Assembly: GCF_025997855.1 (NCBI RefSeq)
Contig: NZ_AP026560.1
Span: 607,501-671,500 of the forward strand
DNA length: 64,000 nt
Direction of reading: 5' to 3'
Source of the DNA: Deinococcus aetherius
Lineage (GTDB): Bacteria > Deinococcota > Deinococci > Deinococcales > Deinococcaceae
Part shown: piece by piece, positions 38,087 through 48,639 of the stretch
Position numbering within the stretch: position 1 is the first letter of the stretch
Layout: each line of letters starts with the position of its first letter
The notes under the pieces: model-generated
The model's database searches: none
The model's input: only the letters and a program-made list of their open reading frames with translations
What the model was told of the DNA's origin: nothing
Made by a program: the position numbers and the translations under genes

Positions 38087-39476
38087 TCAGGTCCTCCCAC
38101 ACGGGTGTGACGCTTGCGGCGCCGGGCGTCCACTGCCCGCGCCGTTGCTGGCTCACCCGCTCCTCGCTCGTGCCCTCGGTGATGACCTCGTACAGCACGG
38201 CCTGCTTGCCCTCGGCGCGGCGCAGGATGCGGCCCAGGCGCTGGATGTGCTCGCGCTCGGTCGCCGTGCCCGAGAGGACGACCGCCACCGAGGCCTCCGG
38301 CACGTCCACCCCCTCGTTCAGCACCCGGCTGGTGACGATGACCCGGTAGCGCCCGTCCCGGAAGCGTTCGAGCAGGGCGTGGCGCTCCTTGACCGGCGTC
38401 TGGTGAGTGATGGCGGGGATCAGGAAGTCGCGGCTGATGCGGTACACGGTCGCGTTGTCATCGGTGAAGATGAGCGTGCGGTCGTGGGGATGGTTCGCCA
38501 GCAGTTCCTCCAGCACGCGGAGTTTGCCCTCGGTCCCGTAGGCCATGCCCCGCGCCTCCCGGTGGGAGAGCATGGCGGCCCGGCCCTGGGGAGACCCGCT
38601 CTGCATCACGAACTGCTTCCAGCCGTCGAGGCTGCCCAGCCGGATGTTGTTCCGCCGCAGGAAGTTGTTCCTGGCCCGGATCAGGTCGTCGTAGTGCCGC
38701 TGCTCGGCAGGGCTCAGCCGCACGCGGATGACGACCTCGCGGTAGTCGGAGAGGGTGTCGCCTGCCAGTTCCTCCGGGCTGCGGTGGTAGATCACGGGGC
38801 CGATCAGTTCGTCCAGATGCAGCTCCCGCCCGTCGCCCCGTTTCGGCGTGGCGGTCAGGCCCAGGCGGTAGGGGGCCAGCCCGAGTTCGGCCACCGCCCG
38901 GTGAAAGTCGGACGGAAGGTGGTGTGCCTCGTCATAGACGTGCAGGGCGTACTTCCCCGCCAGCAGTTCGGCATGGATGGCCGCCGAGTCGTAGGTGCTG
39001 ATGAGGATGGAGGTCTCGTCCCGGCTGCCCCCACCCAGGAGTCCGATCTCGGCGTCGGGGAAGGCGGCGAGGAGGCCCGAGTACCACTGGTGCATCAGGT
39101 CCAGGGTGGGGACGCAGACCAGGGTGCTGCGGGGCGTGTCGCGCAGGGCGAGCTGGGCGACGAGCGTTTTTCCTGCTCCGGTGGGCAGAACGACCACACC
39201 CCGGCGTCCCGCCGCCTTCCAGGCCTGCAATGCTTCGCGCTGGTGGGGGTAGGGCCGCACCTCACGCGCGTACCCCAGGTCGAGCTTTTGAAAAGCTGCC
39301 GCTTCGTCGCGCACCGGGACGCCTGCCCTCATCAGCGTTTCCATCACGTCGCGGTAGGCCCGGCCCGGCGCCCGCCAGGACTGGCTGCGGGCGTCCCAGG
39401 TGAACAGGGACGCGGCGCAGGGCGGCACCTCACGCATCACGAGGGTGCCCCGGTCCAGCCGCAGGGCGGGGGTCAT
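38073..39476 (-). CDS. XPB-like superfamily 2 DNA helicase
   Basis: A 467-residue SF2 helicase of the XPB/ERCC3/RadD-like group. Motifs in order are YPHQREALQAWKAAGRRGVV, VLPTGAGKTLVAQLAL (Walker A), LVCVPTLDLMHQWY, HVYDEAHHLPS (DEAH), LGLTATPKRGDGRELHLDEL, LIFTDDNATVYRIS, VLNEGVDVPEASVAVVLSGT and QRLGRILRRAEGK. The RED-like and thumb features of XPB may lie between TATPKRGDG and LSPAEQRHYDDLIRARN. It is coupled to the Bax1-like gene. TACCAT at 39485-39490, 8 bases before the ATG, marks a leaderless promoter. Confidence 0.92.
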   Translation of the reverse strand: MTPALRLDRGTLVMREVPPCAASLFTWDARSQSWRAPGRAYRDVMETLMRAGVPVRDEAAAFQKLDLGYAREVRPYPHQREALQAWKAAGRRGVVVLPTGAGKTLVAQLALRDTPRSTLVCVPTLDLMHQWYSGLLAAFPDAEIGLLGGGSRDETSILISTYDSAAIHAELLAGKYALHVYDEAHHLPSDFHRAVAELGLAPYRLGLTATPKRGDGRELHLDELIGPVIYHRSPEELAGDTLSDYREVVIRVRLSPAEQRHYDDLIRARNNFLRRNNIRLGSLDGWKQFVMQSGSPQGRAAMLSHREARGMAYGTEGKLRVLEELLANHPHDRTLIFTDDNATVYRISRDFLIPAITHQTPVKERHALLERFRDGRYRVIVTSRVLNEGVDVPEASVAVVLSGTATEREHIQRLGRILRRAEGKQAVLYEVITEGTSEERVSQQRRGQWTPGAASVTPVWEDLNASD

Positions 39477-39687
39477 GGGCCTTCATGGTACGGGGGGGGT
39501 GCTTCCCCCATCCCGCCCGAGGTGACGTTTGCGTGTGGGGCCGCTCAACGAAAACGCGGCGCGGTGGCCCCAGGCGGCAAACAGGGTCCGGGGCAGGCGG
39601 GGTGGGAGGTGCGCTAAAGGGTCCTCCGAAGGTCATCCGCCTTGACGGCAACTGTCCTGGGCCCCACGCTCCCTAAACTAAGCCCCT

Positions 39688-40164
39688 ATGCCCACCCCCC
39701 TCCACCTCACCCCCGAAGGCTTTCAACGCCTCCAGCGCACGTTGGCGCATGAGTACGCCCGGTTGGAGGAGGCCCGGCGTGTGGTACAGGAGCAGATGGA
39801 GGCGAACGAGCAGGAGAATCAGGGGCTGGAGGCCGCCCAGCGCGAGGTGATGGCGACCCTGGCGCGGATTGCCGAGATCGAGGACAGCCTCTCGCGGGCG
39901 GTGATGATCGAGCGGGCCGAGGTTCAGGACGACCGGGCCACCCTGGGCGCGGTGGTGACGCTGCTCGACATGGACACGGGGCGCGAACTGCGGCTGCAAC
40001 TCGTGAGCCCGCCCGAGGCGTCGGCCATTGCCGGGGAGCTGCCGCGCATCAGCACCGAGAGCCCGGTGGGGCGGGAACTGCTCGGGCGCCGGGTGGGGGA
40101 GACGTTCGCGGTGAATCTGGGACGGCGAGAGGTGACGTACCGAGTGGTAAGCGTCACCTCCTGA
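39688..40164 (+). CDS. gfh1: Gfh1-like Gre-family transcription factor
   Basis: A 158-residue Gre-fold protein: an N-terminal coiled coil (LTPEGFQRLQRTLAHEYARL, with VVQEQMEANEQENQGLEAAQ at the tip) and a C-terminal FKBP-like domain (LVSPPEASAIAGELPRISTE, then SPVGRELLGRRVGETFAV). The tip lacks the GreA DLSENAEY sequence with its metal-binding acids, and the whole chain resembles Thermus Gfh1. Gfh1 enters the RNA polymerase secondary channel and inhibits it, instead of stimulating transcript cleavage. TAAACT at 39674-39679 is 8 bases before the ATG. A decayed 5' copy lies at 36681-36838. Confidence 0.85.
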   Translation: MPTPLHLTPEGFQRLQRTLAHEYARLEEARRVVQEQMEANEQENQGLEAAQREVMATLARIAEIEDSLSRAVMIERAEVQDDRATLGAVVTLLDMDTGRELRLQLVSPPEASAIAGELPRISTESPVGRELLGRRVGETFAVNLGRREVTYRVVSVTS

Positions 40165-40228
40165 GCTTCAACGCCTGTTTTGTCTCCAGCGCGAGCCTTC
40201 ACCTCCGAAAGCCCCCTTCCTATCCCCC

Positions 40229-40756
40229 TCAATCCTGGCTGGTGATGAACGGCAGGTTGCGGTCGAACTGGGAGCGGTCGAGGCCGTAGCCGTAGACGAA
40301 GGCGTCGGGGATGGTGAAGCCCAGGTACTCGACGGGCACCTCGACCTTGCGGCGGCTGGGCTTGCTCAGCAGCGCGGCGACCTTGAGGCTGGCGGGGCCG
40401 CGCCCCTGGAGGTAGTGCAGGAGGTAGTTCATCGTGATGCCGGTGTCCACGATGTCCTCGACGAGGAGGACGTGCCGGTTGCTGATCGGGAATTGCAGGT
40501 CCTTGACGAGCTTGACCTCGCCGCTCGACTGCTTGGCGTCGCCGTACGAACTCGCCTGGAGGAAGTCGATGGTGCACGGTATCCCCAGTGCTCGCACGAG
40601 GTCGGCGTGGAAGAGGAAGGCGCCGTTGAGGACGCAGATCAGGTGGGGGTCCTTGCCCTGGTAGTCGGCGCGAATCTTCCGCCCGAGTTCCTGGATGCGG
40701 GCCTGAAGCTGCTCCTGCGTGATCTGCACGGGGCCGTTGCCGGGGGCGAGGCTCAT
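40229..40756 (-). CDS. hpt: Hypoxanthine phosphoribosyltransferase
   Basis: A 175-residue purine salvage enzyme that makes IMP (and often GMP) from hypoxanthine or guanine and PRPP. The PRPP loop is VLLVEDIVDTGITMNYLLHY. FLQASSYGDAKQSSGEVKLV is the flexible loop with SSYG, and [20 protein letters not shown] contributes the purine site. Length is normal. TAGCCT at 40766-40771 lies 9 bases before the ATG. A 3' fragment of a second copy lies at 35566-35700. Confidence 0.96.
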   Translation of the reverse strand: MSLAPGNGPVQITQEQLQARIQELGRKIRADYQGKDPHLICVLNGAFLFHADLVRALGIPCTIDFLQASSYGDAKQSSGEVKLVKDLQFPISNRHVLLVEDIVDTGITMNYLLHYLQGRGPASLKVAALLSKPSRRKVEVPVEYLGFTIPDAFVYGYGLDRSQFDRNLPFITSQD

Positions 40757-40832
40757 ATCGCGCCCAGGCTAACACGCGCCCCCCCCGTTCCCCACATGCC
40801 CGGCCTCCCTGCCCGCCCGTATACTCCGCCCC

Positions 40833-41617
40833 ATGACGGGCGGGTTTGCGGTGAGTTTCGAGCGGGTGCCGGGTGTCCTGGGCCGCATCGTGCGCGAGCG
40901 GGCGCGGGACTATGAGGGGGCAGAGGAGACGCTGGGCCCTCCCCGTCCCCGACACAGCCGGTTCCACGCCGCCCTCTCGGGCCCGGACCTCGCCCTGATC
41001 GCCGAGGTCAAGCGGGCCAGCCCCAGTGAGGGCGCCATCGCCCCCCTCGACCCGGCGCAGGCCGCCCGCGCGTACCAGGCGGGGGGTGCCTCTGCCATCA
41101 GCGTCCTCACCGAGCCCCGCCACTTCGACGGGAGCCCCGAGGCGCTGCACGCGGTCGTGGCCGGGGTGGACATTCCGGTCCTCCGTAAGGACTTCGTCGT
41201 CCACCCCGCCATGCTGCGCGAGGCCGCCGACTGGGGAGCCTCCGCCGCCCTGCTGATGGTCAGCGTGCTCGGGGAGGCAGTGGGCGACTCCCTGCGGACG
41301 GCCCACCACCTCGGCCTCGACGCCCTCGTGGAGGTCCACGACGAGGCGGAGCTGGAGGTGGCGTTGGCAGCGGGGCCGGAGATCATCGGGGTGAACAACC
41401 GGGACCTGACCACCCTGCACATCGACCTCGGGGTGAGTCCGCGCCTGATTCGCCGCGCGCGGGAGGCGGGCTTCACGGGCCTCCTCGTCGCGGAGAGCGG
41501 CTACCGCACTCCGGGGGACCTGGAGGGAGTGCGTGACCTCGCCGACGCGGTGCTCGTGGGGAGCAGCCTCGCGGGCAGCGGCGACCTGGAGGGGGCGGCG
41601 CGGCGCCTGCTGGGACG

Positions 41618-41621
<4 letters not shown>
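40833..41621 (+). CDS. trpC: Indole-3-glycerol phosphate synthase
   Basis: A 262-residue TIM-barrel enzyme of tryptophan biosynthesis. Typical blocks are LIAEVKRASPSEG (catalytic Lys), ISVLTEPRHFDGS, PVLRKDFVVH (second catalytic Lys), DALVEVHDEAELEVAL, IIGVNNRDLTTL and LVAESGYRTPGDL, with VLVGSSLAGS at the phosphate site. No other trp gene is near. TATACT at 40820-40825, 7 bases before the ATG, gives a leaderless transcript. The stop overlaps the next start (TTGA). Confidence 0.96.
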
Positions 41622-42448
<827 letters not shown>

Positions 42449-42491
42449 GGCCGGGCCTTGCTCTCCCGCGCCCCCGCTCTACACTGCCCCC

Positions 42492-42947
42492 ATGCTCGCG
42501 GCCCTATACCTGCTCCTCACGCTCGCCTTCGCCGGGGTGCTGCTCGCGCTCCTCCTGCGGCCCGGCGTGGCGCGGGCCGGTGCGGTGTGGGGACTGGCGG
42601 CCCTGCTCCCCCTCCTCGTGGCCTGCGTGGGGGCCCTCGTGGGGCAGGCCCGCGCCGCCCGGGTCCTTGCCGGGTTCGACCCCCGGCCCGTGACGGTCAC
42701 GGTCACGAACGGCGGCACCTCCCGCACCCTCACCCTGAGTGCCGGGGAGGCCGCCTGCGTCGAGCGTGCCGTGCGGCTCCATACCCGGAGCGAACTCCTC
42801 ACCGCCGGGGACCCGGTGCCTCTCCTCCCGGACACGCGCGTGACCGGACCCCTCCCGCCCCAGGCCGTCGTGGAGGCGCTGGGCGTGCGCGGAGGGCTGA
42901 GCTGCCCGGGGTTGCGTGCGTTGCCGGGGGAGAATGCCGATACGTGA
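42492..42947 (+). CDS. Small membrane protein of unknown function
   Basis: A 151-residue protein with two membrane spans at the N-terminus (LAALYLLLTLAFAGVLLALL and AVWGLAALLPLLVACVGALV). They are followed by a soluble part of about 95 residues with PVTVTVTNGGTSRTLTLSAG and two Cys residues (EAACVERAV, GLSCPGLRAL). No family recognised. TACACT at 42480-42485, 6 bases before the ATG, supports the start and a leaderless transcript. Confidence 0.7.
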   Translation: MLAALYLLLTLAFAGVLLALLLRPGVARAGAVWGLAALLPLLVACVGALVGQARAARVLAGFDPRPVTVTVTNGGTSRTLTLSAGEAACVERAVRLHTRSELLTAGDPVPLLPDTRVTGPLPPQAVVEALGVRGGLSCPGLRALPGENADT

Positions 42948-43304
42948 GGGTTGGGCGTGGGGGGCGCTGGGGGACGCTTCGGTCACCCCCCTCCCAACCT
43001 CCCCCACAAGGGGGGAGGAGCAAAAAGAGGCTGGAGCCCTCGCGCTTTTCAAAACGCCAATCCAGACGCCGAACAGGCACACGTCCCATCAACGCCCCAG
43101 GCCCACGACCCCGCCTTGCTCGCGCAGCGAGACGGTGGGCTCGCAGACGGGATGCGACAAGATCAAACATTGCGTTCAGAGGAACACGTCCACCCACGCC
43201 GCCCGTGTGTCCTTGCCCAGCGCCGCGCCGCGCCCCCTGCCCCCTCTGGGGGTAGGGGGCTGGGGGGTGGGGATAAACCGTGGCAAGTTGTCCGGCCCCC
43301 ACCC
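42948..43304. other. Intergenic gap with C/G palindromes
   Basis: These ~360 bases between convergent genes show no gene. A dispersed palindromic repeat lies at about 42984-43025 (CCTCCCCCACAAGGGGG core, then AGGAGCAA). A second C-run/G-run hairpin lies near 43226-43262. Confidence 0.5.
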
Positions 43305-43964
<660 letters not shown>

Positions 43965-44004
43965 GCGGGCGTCATCCCTCCGGGAGACAGGTTAACAGCC
44001 TCCG

Positions 44005-44063
44005 GCGCTCAACGGTCAGCCGTCGGCTCCTTTTGCCGCTTGCTGACGGCGGGCCGCTGAGCG
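44005..44063. repeat. GTCAGC dispersed repeat, copy 2
   Basis: GGTCAGCCGTC at 44014-44024 and a diverged inverse unit (GCTGACGGCGGGCCGCTGAG) near 44042-44061 fill the gap between ktrB and ktrA. Confidence 0.6.
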
Positions 44064-44072
44064 CACCTCCAC

Positions 44073-45463
44073 TCACCCCACCAAGATGTCCCGTTCCGGC
44101 GGATACTGGACGCCCCGACCCTGCCCGCCGCGCAGGCTGAAGGAGGTGGCGAAGGTGAGGGGGCCGATGCGCCCCAGGTACATCAGCACGCTGAGGATGA
44201 CCAGGCCGGGGTCGTTGATGAGGTGCGTGGTGTTCATGCTCAGGCCCACGGTGGCGGCGGCACTCACCGTCTCGAACAGCAGGTGGGTGAAGCCGAGATT
44301 CGGGTTGGTGGCGAGCAGCGCGAAACAGGCGGCGGCCACCAGCAGCGTGTAGAGGGTGGTGACGGTTCCCGCCCGCACGAGGTTTTCCGGCTCCACCCGC
44401 CGCCCGAAGACGATCAGGTCGCCGCGCCCGCGCACCATGTTCCACGCGCTGCCGACCAGGATGGCGAGGGTGCTCGTCTTGATGCCGCCCCCCGTCGAGC
44501 CGCTGTTCGCCCCCACGAACATCAGGGCGATCAGGAGAAAGAGACTCGCGCTCGTCATCGCCTCGATGTCCACCGTGGCGAAGCCCCCCGAGCGCGGCGT
44601 CACGCTCTGGAAGAAGGCAGCGAGGAACCTGGCCGGGGTCTCCAGCGGCCCGAACGTGCGCGCGTTCGCCCACTCCAGCACCAGGAGGAGCACGGCTCCC
44701 GCCCCAGCAGCACCCCGGTCGTCAGCAGGGTGAGTTTGGAGTACACGAGGAGCCGGTTGCGCCGGGGCCGCAGCAGGTGGGTCACCACGTTGAGCTGCAC
44801 CAGAAAGCCCAGGCCACCCAGGATGATCAGCCCGCTGACCGTGAGGCTGACCAGGGGATCGGCGGCGTACTGCCCCATCCCCCCCGGCACGACCACGAAG
44901 CCCGCGTTGTTGTAGGCGCTGACCGAGTGGAAGACCGCGTGGTACAGGCCCTCGCCCCACCCGAACCGCGGCACGAAGCGCAGGGCGAGGAGCGCCGTCC
45001 CGAGAAGCTCCGCCACGACCGTGTACAGGAAGATGATGCGGATGAGGGGCACCACCCCGCCCACGTCGAGCGCGTTGATCTGCTGCACGAGGTGCTGGCG
45101 CTCGGTGAAGTTCACCCGCCGCCCGGTCAGGAACGCGAACAGCGTCCCGAAGGTCAGGATGCCCAGCCCGCCGACCTGCGCGAGCACGAGGATGATGACC
45201 TGCCCGGCCCGCGTGAAGGCCTCCCCGGTGTCCGCCACCACGAGCCCGGTGATGCAGATGGCACTCGTGGCGGTGAAGAGCCGGTCGATGCTCCCCAGCC
45301 CCGCGCCGGGAGCTGTCACGCCGGGGAGGTGGAGCAGCCCGGTTCCCAGGGCGATCCCCACGAGGTACACCACGGCGATGAGCTGCGGCGGCGTGAAGCG
45401 CGACATCAGCGGACGCCGGGGCGAACCGGGGGGGCGCGGGGCGTGCGGCAGGGGGATCAGCAT
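44073..45463 (-). pseudogene. ktrB: KtrB potassium channel, frameshifted in a G-run
   Basis: The first ~250 codons encode a KtrB/TrkH membrane protein (PPQLIAVVYLVGIALGTGLL, FTATSAICITGLVVADTGEA, QVGGLGILTFGTLFAFLTGR, FHSVSAYNNAGF, LGGLGFLVQLNVVTHLL). After LLTTGVLLG the frame breaks. The remainder (LLLVLEWANARTFGPLETPA, FVGANSGSTGGGIKTSTLAI, MYLGRIGPLTFATSFSLRGG) continues in another frame to a stop at 44073. One G missing from the run at 44702-44705 explains the break. Restored, the protein would be about 463 residues. It may be a true mutation, a slippage site or a sequencing error. Confidence 0.88.
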
Positions 45464-45466
45464 GGG

Positions 45467-46867
45467 CTACCCGATCAGGATGTCCTTTTCCGCCGGGTAC
45501 TTCACGAGGTCGGCCTCCTCGCGGCTGTTGAAGGCCACCGCGAAGGTCAGCGGCCCGATGCGCCCGAGGTACATCAGCAAGATCACCACGATCTCCTGCG
45601 CCGGATTCAGGAGCGGCGTGGCGTTCATGCTCAGGCCCACGGTGGCGAACGCACTCACCGACTCGAAAAAAAGGTGCAGGAAGGGCAGATTCGGGTTGGT
45701 GTTGAAGATCAGGAGCAGGACGAACATCAGGTTCACGAGGCCGATGCTCAGCAGCCCCACCGTCATCGCGCGGATCACCGTCTCGCGGTCGATGCGACGG
45801 CTGAACAGCACGACCTCGCCGCGCCCGCGCACCATGCTCCACGCGGAGGCCATCATCACGTAGAAGGTGCTCGTCTTGATGCCGCCGCCCGTGGAGCCGG
45901 GGTTTGCCCCGATGAACATCAGGATGATGGAGAGAAAGAGGGTGGCGGGCCCCATCACCCCGTAGTCGAGCGTGTTGAAGCCCGCCGTGCGCGTCACGAC
46001 GCTCTGGAAGAAGGAGGCGAGCAGCTTGTCCTCCAGATTCAGGGGGGCGAGCGTCCTCGGGTTGTTCCACTCCAGCCCCAGGTAGATCAGCGTGCCGAAC
46101 AGGAGCAGCGCCGCCGTCATCGTCAGGGCGAGCTTGCTGTGGACGAGCAGGCGGTTGCGCCGGGGCCTCAGGAGGTGCGCGACCACGTTGAGCTGCACGA
46201 GGAAGCCCAGCCCCCCCAGGATGATCAGAAAGGCGGTTACCAGGCTCACGAGGTCGTCTCCCACGAAGCGCAGGTAGTTGTCGCTGTACAGCGCGAAGCC
46301 CGCGTTGTTGAAGGCACTCACCGAGTGGAACACGGCGTAGAAGAGCCCCCGCCCCCACCCCTCCAGCGGCACGAAGCGCAGGGCGAGGAGCAGCGCCCCC
46401 ACGCCCTCGATCACGAAGGTGTAGAGAAAGATGTTGCGGATAAGGGGCACCACGTCGCCCGCGCTGAAGGCGCTGACCTGCTGGGCGAGGCGGATGCGCT
46501 CGGAGTAGTTCACCCGCCGCCGGGTGACGAGCGCGAACACGGTCCCAAAGGTGATGATCCCCAGCCCGCCGACCTGAATCAGGATCAGGATGATGACCTG
46601 CCCCAGCCGATTGAAGTCCCGTCCCGGGTCGATGACGTTGAGCCCCGTCACGCACAGGGCGCTCGTGGCCGTGAAGAGGGCCTGCAAGAAGGTGACGCTG
46701 CGCCCGGCCCCGTGCGTGACGGGCAGGGCGAGCAGCGCCGCCCCCACCAGGATGCCCGCCGCGAACGAGAGCGCGATCAGTTGCGGTGGGCTGATCCGTG
46801 AGAAGAGCGCCCGGCGGACGCGCGCCGCCGGGGCACCGGACGTTCGGGGAGGAGGGGAGAGCGCCAT
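45467..46867 (-). CDS. ktrB: KtrB potassium channel subunit
   Basis: A 466-residue ion-conducting subunit of a Ktr system, with four P-loop units: FTATSALCVTGLNVIDPGRD, FHSVSAFNNAGFALYSDNYL, SVVTRTAGFNTLDYGVM and ESVSAFATVGLSMNATPLLN. It should be a dimeric membrane channel driven by membrane potential or Na+ and controlled by KtrA. The frame is open upstream, but the ATG at 46867 begins the family-like sequence and follows TAGAAT (46881-46886) by 13 bases. The second ktrB follows after only 3 bases and is clearly paralogous, so this is a tandem duplication. Confidence 0.93.
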   Translation of the reverse strand: MALSPPPRTSGAPAARVRRALFSRISPPQLIALSFAAGILVGAALLALPVTHGAGRSVTFLQALFTATSALCVTGLNVIDPGRDFNRLGQVIILILIQVGGLGIITFGTVFALVTRRRVNYSERIRLAQQVSAFSAGDVVPLIRNIFLYTFVIEGVGALLLALRFVPLEGWGRGLFYAVFHSVSAFNNAGFALYSDNYLRFVGDDLVSLVTAFLIILGGLGFLVQLNVVAHLLRPRRNRLLVHSKLALTMTAALLLFGTLIYLGLEWNNPRTLAPLNLEDKLLASFFQSVVTRTAGFNTLDYGVMGPATLFLSIILMFIGANPGSTGGGIKTSTFYVMMASAWSMVRGRGEVVLFSRRIDRETVIRAMTVGLLSIGLVNLMFVLLLIFNTNPNLPFLHLFFESVSAFATVGLSMNATPLLNPAQEIVVILLMYLGRIGPLTFAVAFNSREEADLVKYPAEKDILIG

Positions 46868-46919
46868 AGGGAAACGGGGAATTCTATCACCGGCCCCCCG
46901 CCCTCTATACTGCCCTGCT

Positions 46920-47990
46920 ATGCCGCGCTCCCCCCACCCGAGAAGTTCGCAGCCCCAGCGCCCCAGACGCCAGGGTGACCACCGCGCCCGCCAGCCCGCC
47001 CACGAGTACGTTCTGGAAGCCCTGCCCGGCCTGGAGGAGGTCGCGGCGGCGGAACTGGCGACCGTGCCCCTGGCCCGCGACATCCGGGGCCTGCGCTTCT
47101 GGTATCCCGGCGAGCCAGAACGCCTCACCCGGCTGCGCGGGGCGGTCGCCGTCTACCGGGTGCGGGCCTGGGACGTGCCCCGCCCACGCGGCCTGCTGGG
47201 GCACCAGCAACTCGGGGAACTCGCGGCCTTTCTGGAGGAGGCGGTGCGGCTCGGCGGGCACCGCTCCTTCCGGCTGGCGGCGGCGGGGCGCGAGTCGAGC
47301 GTCATGGCACGCCTTGCGGACGAACTCCAGACGGCCCTGAACCTCCCCTTCGACCCCGAGGAGGGCGAACTCCTGATCCGGCTGCGCCCCCAGGAGGACG
47401 GTCCCGGCTGGGAGGTGCTGGCACGGATCACGCCCCGGCCCCTCTCCGCCCGCGCGTGGCGGGTGTGCAACCTGGGGGGCGGCCTGAACGCGACAGTCGC
47501 CTTCGCCCTGCACAGGCTCGCCGGGCAGCGCGACGAGGACCGCATCTTCAACCCCATGAGCGGCAGTGGCACCCTGCTCGTCGAGCGGACCCTGATGGGT
47601 CCCTCCGCCGCGATGGTGGGGGTGGACCTGGACCCCCGCGCCGTCGAGTGCGCCCGCGCCAACCTTCAGGCCGCCGGGCGTGACGTGGAGGTCGCCCAGG
47701 TGGACGCCCTGCACACCGGTCTCCCGGCGCGCTCCTTCGACCTGATCGTCTCGGACCTCCCCTGGGGCGACGCCATCGGCGACCACCGCGCCAACGCGGC
47801 CCTGTATCCCGCCTTCCTGACCGAGATGCACCGCCTGTGCAGCCGCCAGGGCCGTCTGGTGGTCCTCACCCACGAGATTCGTCTTTTCGAGCGGCTGCTG
47901 CACGAGCAGACGGGGTGGCACGCACGCGAGCTATTTCAGGTCTACAGCGGCGGGCACCACCCCAAGGCGTACCTGCTGGGCAAGACCTGA
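46920..47990 (+). CDS. THUMP-type RNA methyltransferase (TrmN/RlmL-like)
   Basis: A 356-residue class I methyltransferase. The basic N-terminus is followed by a THUMP-like region (ALPGLEEVAAAELATVPLAR, then FRLAAAGRESSVMARLADEL). The methyltransferase domain has FNPMSGSGTLLVERTL (SAM motif I), VGVDLDPRAVECARANLQAA, and the catalytic motif SDLPWGDAI, which resembles the (D/N)PPY motif of guanine-N2 methyltransferases. The target is probably tRNA or rRNA guanine. TATACT at 46906-46911 lies 8 bases before the ATG; the promoter is divergent from that of ktrB. Confidence 0.85.
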   Translation: MPRSPHPRSSQPQRPRRQGDHRARQPAHEYVLEALPGLEEVAAAELATVPLARDIRGLRFWYPGEPERLTRLRGAVAVYRVRAWDVPRPRGLLGHQQLGELAAFLEEAVRLGGHRSFRLAAAGRESSVMARLADELQTALNLPFDPEEGELLIRLRPQEDGPGWEVLARITPRPLSARAWRVCNLGGGLNATVAFALHRLAGQRDEDRIFNPMSGSGTLLVERTLMGPSAAMVGVDLDPRAVECARANLQAAGRDVEVAQVDALHTGLPARSFDLIVSDLPWGDAIGDHRANAALYPAFLTEMHRLCSRQGRLVVLTHEIRLFERLLHEQTGWHARELFQVYSGGHHPKAYLLGKT

Positions 47991-48000
47991 AGGCGCCGTC

Positions 48001-48630
48001 TCAGCCCTCCGCCCCCGTCACCCCCGCGCTCAACTCCATGCTGGGCACGGCGGGCGAGACCCACGGGTTGCCTCGGATCAGAAATCGCCACGGCAGGTTC
48101 TTCCCCGCGAGGATGCCCACCCGCGCCGTGACCTCCACCCGTTCGTCGGGCAGGGGCTCGCCGGGCAGGAGGTGCAGGGTGGGACCATTCACCGGCAGGC
48201 CTGCCACCACCGCCGGATCGAGGCCCAGGGCGTAGACGAGCTTAGCGGGGCCGTTCGTCAGGTCGCGCTCACGGGTGACGGGACGGTGGGTGAGCATGGT
48301 GCCCAGGCCCTCCAGCGGTTCGAGGGCGCGGATCAGGACGCTGGCCGAGACGCCCTCCTCGCGGCAGGCGACTTGCAGCAGCGGGTGGCCGTGCGCCGAC
48401 CAGAAGAGCCAGTGGCCGGGCGGGATCGCCATCGCCACGGTGCGGACGAGGTGGAAGCGCCCGGCAGAGCAGGCGGGATCGCGCGGGCAGTCGTACGCCT
48501 CCGCCTCCACCACCCGGCCCGCGAGCCGCTCGCCGCCGGGCAGGACGCGGACGAGGGTTGAGCCGAGCAGTTCGCGGGCGACGCGCGTGGGGTCGCGGTC
48601 GAAGAAGGCGGGGGAGAGGGGGAGGGGCAC
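48001..48630 (-). CDS. 3-methyladenine DNA glycosylase (AAG/MPG family)
   Basis: A 209-residue base-excision enzyme of the AAG family, which removes alkylated purines and hypoxanthine. It has the N-terminal FFDRDPTRVARELLGSTLVR, the catalytic VVEAEAYDCPRDPACSAGRF, and later SVLIRALEPLEG, RDLTNGPAKLVYALGL and the C-terminal NLPWRFLIRGNPWVS. The GTG start is preceded by TAACCT at 48637-48642, which includes the stop codon of the upstream gene, giving a leaderless transcript. Confidence 0.94.
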   Translation of the reverse strand: MPLPLSPAFFDRDPTRVARELLGSTLVRVLPGGERLAGRVVEAEAYDCPRDPACSAGRFHLVRTVAMAIPPGHWLFWSAHGHPLLQVACREEGVSASVLIRALEPLEGLGTMLTHRPVTRERDLTNGPAKLVYALGLDPAVVAGLPVNGPTLHLLPGEPLPDERVEVTARVGILAGKNLPWRFLIRGNPWVSPAVPSMELSAGVTGAEG

Positions 48631-48639
48631 AGGGCGAGG

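Noticed and set aside
44777..46801. A 674-residue plus-strand open frame across the ktrB genes
   Set aside because: It is antisense to two paralogous KtrB frames and is repetitive because they are; there are no coding signals of its own.
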